Shown here: positions 27,945-31,794 of the stretch, piece after piece
Layout: each line of letters starts with the position of its first letter
How positions within the stretch are numbered: position 1 is the first letter of the stretch
Source: a virus
Reading direction: 5' to 3' (one strand)
Virus record (IMG/VR): IMGVR_UViG_3300042465_002155
Coordinates: 1 to 31,794 of that record
Length of the DNA: 31,794 nt
The notes under the pieces: generated by a model
Told to the model about the DNA's origin: nothing
Databases searched by the model: none
What the model saw: the letters and a program-made list of their open reading frames with translations, nothing else
Translations under genes and position numbers: made by a program

Positions 27945-28130
27945 ATGAAAACAACCACCATCAAGGCGGAGCAATTGGCCCGTCTCCGCGCTCTGCGCGA
28001 CGATATCGTACGCCGCACCAACTACGACCGATCCGAGCGCTTGCGTAAGCAGCGCGAAGCCGAGGCGATCAGCAACTACTGGCTGGCCTACGCCAGCACC
28101 ACCAAACGCACAGGAAGGGGGGCACGATGA
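27945..28130 (+). CDS. Small basic early protein of unknown function
   Basis: This 61-residue, Arg/Ala-rich helical protein (TTIKAEQLARLRALRDDIVR, then RTNYDRSERLRKQREAEAIS) is preceded by GAGGAAGAG. The stop overlaps the next start as ATGA. The amphipathic basic helices suggest nucleic-acid binding, but there is no recognisable domain. The leader upstream is the duplicated structured leader. Confidence 0.75.
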   Translation: MKTTTIKAEQLARLRALRDDIVRRTNYDRSERLRKQREAEAISNYWLAYASTTKRTGRGAR

Positions 28131-28363
28131 GCGCACTGACAACCCCCACCCAGATCGCCCTGTTCCGCTTAGCCACGCTGCGCTCCGGCCTCAAGCTAGA
28201 GACAAAGGGCCTACGCATGGGCCGCAACAAGAGCGCCTACGCCATCCTCAAGGGGATGGGCTACAAGGGCACTCGCGCCGAAGTCCTCACCCGAGTGACC
28301 GCTGACGTTGAGGCGGGCAAGGCCGCTATGGCCCAAGCCTCGGGGGGAACATTCACGGAATAA
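28127..28363 (+). CDS. Small early protein of unknown function
   Basis: This 78-residue protein (MSALTTPTQIALFRLATLRS, LKLETKGLRMGRNKSAYAIL, then KGMGYKGTRAEVLTRVTADV) has its start overlapping the upstream stop (ATGA), so the two are coupled. The basic middle with GRNKSAYAILKGMGYKG resembles small DNA-associated phage proteins but I cannot name the family. Palindrome copy 6 begins one base after the TAA. Confidence 0.78.
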   Translation: MSALTTPTQIALFRLATLRSGLKLETKGLRMGRNKSAYAILKGMGYKGTRAEVLTRVTADVEAGKAAMAQASGGTFTE

Positions 28364-28427
28364 GTGAGACATCTGTCTCACCAAACGGTTCGCAGCCTGC
28401 CGTCTCAGGCTGCACTTGTAACGAGGA
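28358..28427 (+). repeat. 70-bp leader repeat, copy B
   Basis: This is the second copy of the structured leader, before the gene at 28436. Its hairpin is GCAGCCTG-CCGTCT-CAGGCTGC (28392-28413): the sixth stem pair is C-G here and G-C in copy A, with pairing kept. Sequence outside the hairpin differs at a single base. Confidence 0.9.
28364..28381. promoter_or_regulatory. TGAGACA palindrome, copy 6
   Basis: GTGAGACA-TC-TGTCTCAC, perfect 8+2+8, immediately after the stop codon at 28363. Confidence 0.85.
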
Positions 28428-28435
28428 TGAAAAAA

Positions 28436-30172
28436 ATGACATTCAAAGTCAAAGCGATGGCCCTGCTGATGGGTTTGGACACGTACGCACAACACGGTGG
28501 TTTCTACGAGCAGCACTGTGCGCTGATGCAAGAGCCGACCAATTACAACGTGCTGTACACGCTCAAGCAGCACACGTCCCGCAACCCCAACTCCACCTCG
28601 CGGGAGGATGAACGCCTGCGCTGGGTCTACGAGTATTTCTTGGAGACGCATGTGTACGAGAACGACGCGGGGCGGTACTACGACCTGATGGTCAACGCCA
28701 TCAAGGACTGGCAGGACACGCGGTTCCCAAGCGTGGCGTCACGTATGCTCAAGCACGAGGAGCGGCACAGTATCTACCAGTCCCGCATGGTGTCGCCCGA
28801 TTGGCGCATGGGGGAGTTGGCTACAGTGCTGCGTGGCCGCGACTGGCATCGCCGGGAGCAGGACAGGGGGGCCATCCATCCCGCAGTCATCAAGGCTTGC
28901 TACCACGCGTGGCCCACCGACTTGGCGCAGCTTGTGCTTGAGTGGCCGCGTGCATCCAAGGAGGGCCAGCACAAGATCGCCTACACCCGTGACGAGAAGT
29001 ACGGTGACGCCGACCGCCAACTGGTCATATCGGTCAGCAAGTACCTGACGCGCCACTTCCCCGCGCTGTCCTCCGACCGCATACGGGACATCAGTGCACG
29101 CTACTGCGAGGCCAGCTTCAGCATCGTCACCACCATGCCGCAGATGCTGGACGCCATCATCAACGGGCCCGGATCGTGCATGGCCAAGGAAGCGGACTAC
29201 TTCGACGACTTGGACGACCGCCACCCCTACGAGGCGTATGACCCCAAGTACGGCTGGTCGATGGCGCTGGTAACCGAGGGCACCACGATCACAGGCCGCG
29301 CTCTGCTCAACGACAAGAAGTGGGTACGCACATACCGATGGAGGGACGACGGCGCAGGACAGCGGACATCGTACTCGGACGTTGACGAGCGCTTGACCGC
29401 GTGGCTGACGGAGCAGGGCTACCAGCGTGCTAATGGCTGGCGTGGGTTCAGGCTGGCGCGGCTCGAGGCCAGCAACGATTGCGGGTTCGTGGCGCCGTAC
29501 ATCGACGGCGGGCATCAGGACGTGAACGACCTCGGTGACCACTTGGCTATCGTCGCGGATGGCGAGTACAGGTGCAACAACGTGAACGGTGACGCTGATG
29601 AGCGGGCGGGCAACAACTGCGAGGACTGCGACGACCGCATATCCGACGACGACACGTACCGTGTGTACCGCGCCGAGGATCGCTGTGTGTGCGCGAGCTG
29701 CCGCGACAACAACTACACCTATGTGTATGGCCGCAACGGTCACCAATACTACGTGGACAACGACGATGTTGTTGAGGTTGACGGCGAGTACTACCACGAC
29801 AACTATCTGGACGACAACAACATCGTGCGTACGCACGACGGCGAGTATTACCACGCGGACAATGTGGTGTACATCGAGAGCAACAACGAGTATTACCCGC
29901 TTGAGTCCGACCTCATATGCTGCACAGCGGATGGCGACTACCATATGCGCGAGGACTGCGTGGAGCTGGAGAACGGCGAGTGGTGCCTGTTTGAGGATGC
30001 GTGGTGCTGCGACCATACGGGTGACTACTACGCCCGCGCCGACCATGACATCGTGGCGACCAAGTGCGGCAAGATGGTGCACGAAGACCACGCTGACCAG
30101 TACGAGCTGGAGGGTGAAGACGACGCCGATGAGCAGCCCGCACCCGTGGTGTGGACACTGCAGCCCCAGTAA
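28436..30172 (+). CDS. Large early Cys/Tyr-rich protein with repeats
   Basis: I start at the ATG at 28436 (MTFKVKAMALLMG, 578 residues), nine bases after GAGG; the ATG at 28427 abuts the ribosome site. Residues 1-390 look mainly helical, with FYEQHCALMQEPTNYNVLYT and a segment around residues 200-225 rich in Tyr/Arg. C395-x2-C398 and C419-x2-C422 could form a zinc finger. From about 425 to 540 there are short repeats built on DGEYYHxD or NEYYPLESD, Asp- and Tyr-rich, with further Cys pairs. I know of similar Tyr-rich repeat tails in phages but no function. It is the largest early protein and so probably important for host interaction. Confidence 0.8.
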   Translation: MTFKVKAMALLMGLDTYAQHGGFYEQHCALMQEPTNYNVLYTLKQHTSRNPNSTSREDERLRWVYEYFLETHVYENDAGRYYDLMVNAIKDWQDTRFPSVASRMLKHEERHSIYQSRMVSPDWRMGELATVLRGRDWHRREQDRGAIHPAVIKACYHAWPTDLAQLVLEWPRASKEGQHKIAYTRDEKYGDADRQLVISVSKYLTRHFPALSSDRIRDISARYCEASFSIVTTMPQMLDAIINGPGSCMAKEADYFDDLDDRHPYEAYDPKYGWSMALVTEGTTITGRALLNDKKWVRTYRWRDDGAGQRTSYSDVDERLTAWLTEQGYQRANGWRGFRLARLEASNDCGFVAPYIDGGHQDVNDLGDHLAIVADGEYRCNNVNGDADERAGNNCEDCDDRISDDDTYRVYRAEDRCVCASCRDNNYTYVYGRNGHQYYVDNDDVVEVDGEYYHDNYLDDNNIVRTHDGEYYHADNVVYIESNNEYYPLESDLICCTADGDYHMREDCVELENGEWCLFEDAWCCDHTGDYYARADHDIVATKCGKMVHEDHADQYELEGEDDADEQPAPVVWTLQPQ

Positions 30173-30173
30173 G

Positions 30174-30190
30174 TGTGTCACCGTGACACA
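30174..30190. promoter_or_regulatory. Variant palindrome after the large early gene
   Basis: TGTGTCAC-C-GTGACACA, a perfect 8+1+8 palindrome one base after the stop at 30172. It occupies the same gene-boundary position as the TGAGACA copies but with a diverged sequence and a one-base spacer. Confidence 0.7.
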
Positions 30191-30221
30191 GTTTCAACGA
30201 CAACAACTACGAAAGAACCAA

Positions 30222-31340
30222 ATGAAGAAAACCCAAACCATGCTTTACAAGACCCTGCAACGTGCGCTGAGCATGAAGCGTCCCCATGAAACGATGGGCA
30301 GTGCCGTGTTCACGGACTGGCTGATCGACCGCTTACCCGAGCGGCTGCGCCCTGTTGCGTGGCAGGACACTGAGGGCAACGTGCACGTCGACAACCGCAC
30401 ACACGACGGACACAAGACACTGTTCGTGGCGCATGTGGACACCGTGCACCGCACCGTCGGGGCCAACAAGATACGCAAGACCAAGGCCATGTGGTTCGCT
30501 GACGGCGCACCGCTGGGCGCGGATGATGGGGTGGGCTGTGCGCTGCTCATGCACATGCTGCACGCCAGTGTGCCGGGGTATTTCATCTTCACGCAAGGCG
30601 AGGAGTGCGGCGGCATCGGCGCCAAGCACTTGGCCGAGGCGTACCCTACCCTGCTCGCTGAGTTCAGCCGTGCCATTGCGTTCGACAGGCGCGGCATTGA
30701 TAGCGTCATCACCCACCAAGGGTACGGGCGCTGCTGCTCTGATGTGTTCGCCGATGCGCTGGCTGCTGCGCTCAACGCGACCGATGACGGGCTGATGTAC
30801 CTGCCCGATGACACGGGGGTGTACACCGACACCGCTGAGTTCACCGAGATCATCCCCGAGTGCACCAACATATCGTGCGGCTACATGTACGAGCACAGCG
30901 AGCGTGAGCAGCTTGATATCGTCCACTTCGACCTGCTTGCCAAGGCGGTGCTCGACATTGACTGGGACGGCCTGCCTACCGACCGCGACCCCAAGCTGGT
31001 CGAGTACAGGAACTATGGCACAGAGGGGTGGTGGAGTTCGGCTGCCGCTACCAGCGCGGCGGACAGCAAATGGGCTGCGTTCGAGGCTGATGACGTAGGC
31101 CTGCTCGAAGATGACGAGTACCTGTACGAGTGCCTGCTCGATGCGCGGCAGGGGTTCTTCACCAACCTCATCAAGCTGATGTCCGAGTGTGTGTACCCGG
31201 AGGAGCCCGAGCTTGCGAGGCGGTTCATCGACCGCAAGAAGCTGACCGAAGACGCCATCACGATGGCGATGGGTATGTGTGGGCACAACGATGTTGACAG
31301 CATCCTGTGCACGTTGTTTGATATGGCGCATGCCGCCTGA
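30222..31340 (+). CDS. M20/M28/M42-type zinc metallopeptidase
   Basis: This 372-residue protein starts at the ATG at 30222; the same frame continues upstream, but that part is a shadow of the previous gene. It has the full co-catalytic metal set of the clan: LFVAHVDTVHR (H71 with D73), PLGADDGVGCALL (D101), FIFTQGEECGGIGAKHL (general base E127 and ligand E128), AIAFDRRG (D155) and CGYMYEHSEREQLD (H225). The segment resembles tripeptidase or aminopeptidase cores such as PepT. The C-terminal 100 residues are acidic and family-unknown. Substrate is unknown; a peptide or amidated metabolite are possible. It lies in the early module with no translation coupling upstream. Confidence 0.82.
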   Translation: MKKTQTMLYKTLQRALSMKRPHETMGSAVFTDWLIDRLPERLRPVAWQDTEGNVHVDNRTHDGHKTLFVAHVDTVHRTVGANKIRKTKAMWFADGAPLGADDGVGCALLMHMLHASVPGYFIFTQGEECGGIGAKHLAEAYPTLLAEFSRAIAFDRRGIDSVITHQGYGRCCSDVFADALAAALNATDDGLMYLPDDTGVYTDTAEFTEIIPECTNISCGYMYEHSEREQLDIVHFDLLAKAVLDIDWDGLPTDRDPKLVEYRNYGTEGWWSSAAATSAADSKWAAFEADDVGLLEDDEYLYECLLDARQGFFTNLIKLMSECVYPEEPELARRFIDRKKLTEDAITMAMGMCGHNDVDSILCTLFDMAHAA

Positions 31341-31353
31341 AAGGAGAGACTAC

Positions 31354-31548
31354 ATGAAACCAAAAAACATACGCGAGGCGCTGGACACCGTGCATGAACG
31401 GCTGTTCGCAGCGGGGTCTGATCTGGATCACTACCTGCTCAGCCCGCAAGACTACTCACCAGAGTATTTCGAGAGCGTCAGGGACGCCGTGCTTGACGCA
31501 CACATGCTGGTGACGTGGATCAAGGACACCATAGGAGAAACGAAATGA
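31354..31548 (+). CDS. Small early protein after the peptidase
   Basis: This 64-residue acidic helical protein (MKPKNIREALDTVHERLFAA, DLDHYLLSPQDYSPEYFESV, VLDAHMLVTWIKDTIGE) has AAGGAGA ahead of the ATG. Its stop overlaps the next start as ATGA, so it is coupled to it. Not recognised. It may be a small partner or regulator of its neighbours. Confidence 0.75.
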   Translation: MKPKNIREALDTVHERLFAAGSDLDHYLLSPQDYSPEYFESVRDAVLDAHMLVTWIKDTIGETK

Positions 31549-31794
31549 ACCTGCACAACCTATCAGCCAAGCGGCTTCACAACAAGCTGCTGAAGATGTA
31601 CCCGGACAACATCGAGCTGCGCGAGCAGATCAAGGCGGGCATCCACAAGGACAGGGACGCCGAGCGAGCCGCCAAGATCAAGCGCAAGCAGCAGCTCAAG
31701 GCGTGGTCAGCGCTGGTGTATCAGGCCTACAAGGCGGTCAACGCACCCAAGGCTAGGATACGCAAGGCGCAGGACGTTTACGGCTCGCCTATGG
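31545..31794 (+). CDS. Basic helical early protein, 3' end cut off
   Basis: Open from the ATG at 31545 (ATGA overlap, GGAG about nine bases upstream) to the window edge, 83 codons. The product is Lys/Arg/Ala-rich and helical (MNLHNLSAKRLHNKLLKMYP, RDAERAAKIKRKQQLKAWSA), consistent with a nucleic-acid-binding or coiled-coil protein. The family is not recognisable from this part. Confidence 0.7.
   Translation, partial: MNLHNLSAKRLHNKLLKMYPDNIELREQIKAGIHKDRDAERAAKIKRKQQLKAWSALVYQAYKAVNAPKARIRKAQDVYGSPM

Noticed and set aside
26433-28381. TGAGACA palindromes as intrinsic terminators
   Set aside because: None of the six perfect or near-perfect copies is followed by a T-run and the stem is short with a tiny loop, so ordinary intrinsic termination is unlikely.
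28739-30181. A 480-codon minus-strand ORF opposite the large early gene
   Set aside because: Val/Leu/His-rich translation typical of the complement of a GC-rich Asp/Tyr-coding gene, no ribosome site, opposite to all early genes.
29589-30221. Upstream extension of the peptidase reading frame
   Set aside because: The extension overlaps the previous gene by almost 600 bp and translates to a Thr/Met/Arg-rich shadow. The ATG at 30222 with family-like sequence after it is the sensible start.
1-31794. A lysogeny module, integrase, attachment site or phage-borne defence gene
   Set aside because: No recombinase, repressor-like helix-turn-helix gene, toxin-antitoxin pair or restriction gene could be recognised on either strand.

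Overview
The window reads as one contiguous piece of a tailed dsDNA phage genome, most likely a short-tailed (podovirus-like) phage of a Gram-negative, probably freshwater, bacterium. The evidence is a P22-type portal with a Gln-rich coiled C-terminus, a gp4-like connector, a gp10-like stabilisation protein, no visible sheath, tube or tape-measure gene, strong AGGAG ribosome binding sites, and a conserved set of small basic proteins familiar from environmental phages. The host assignment is inference. No integrase, polymerase, tRNA or rRNA gene is visible. Both ends are cut inside genes.

Positions 1-26042, all on the minus strand, are the late module and are transcribed leftwards. In transcription order they carry: small and large terminase, portal, a small helical protein, a GroES-like co-chaperonin, scaffold, two minor head proteins and the major capsid protein. 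A UUCG-loop terminator with a sigma70-type promoter just downstream (17449-17505) follows. Next come an HNH endonuclease, a possible RNA hairpin leader, a decoration-type protein, a run of small (mostly basic) virion proteins that includes a holin-like peptide, the head-tail connector, an adaptor and paired fibre-type proteins. The module ends with a 20-residue-repeat protein, a long tail fibre with an S74 self-cleaving chaperone, a lysis cluster (HExxH mini-protein, an inserted HNH/AP2 endonuclease, a three-helix holin, an M15 endolysin), a stabilisation protein and a long Gly-rich virion protein. Many genes overlap as ATGA or TAATG, implying translational coupling.

Positions 26043-26458 are the divergent control region. 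It holds an oddly placed rightward terminator, an operator-like palindrome, a structured leader and weak candidate promoters for both directions.

Positions 26459-31794, plus strand, are the early/accessory module. Small unrecognised genes are separated by non-coding DNA that is unusually structured for a phage. A 7+2+7 palindrome (TGAGACA-NN-TGTCTCA) recurs at gene boundaries, several times with the stop codon inside it. A 70-bp leader occurs twice, and two of its three differences are a compensating base-pair swap in a hairpin stem. Between them lies a foldback of about 105-bp arms around an AT-rich loop, flanked by direct repeats. Two larger genes follow: a Cys/Tyr-rich protein with repeats, and a co-catalytic metallopeptidase of the M20/M28/M42 type with every expected metal ligand. 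The palindrome/leader/foldback system is the most novel-looking part of the window.
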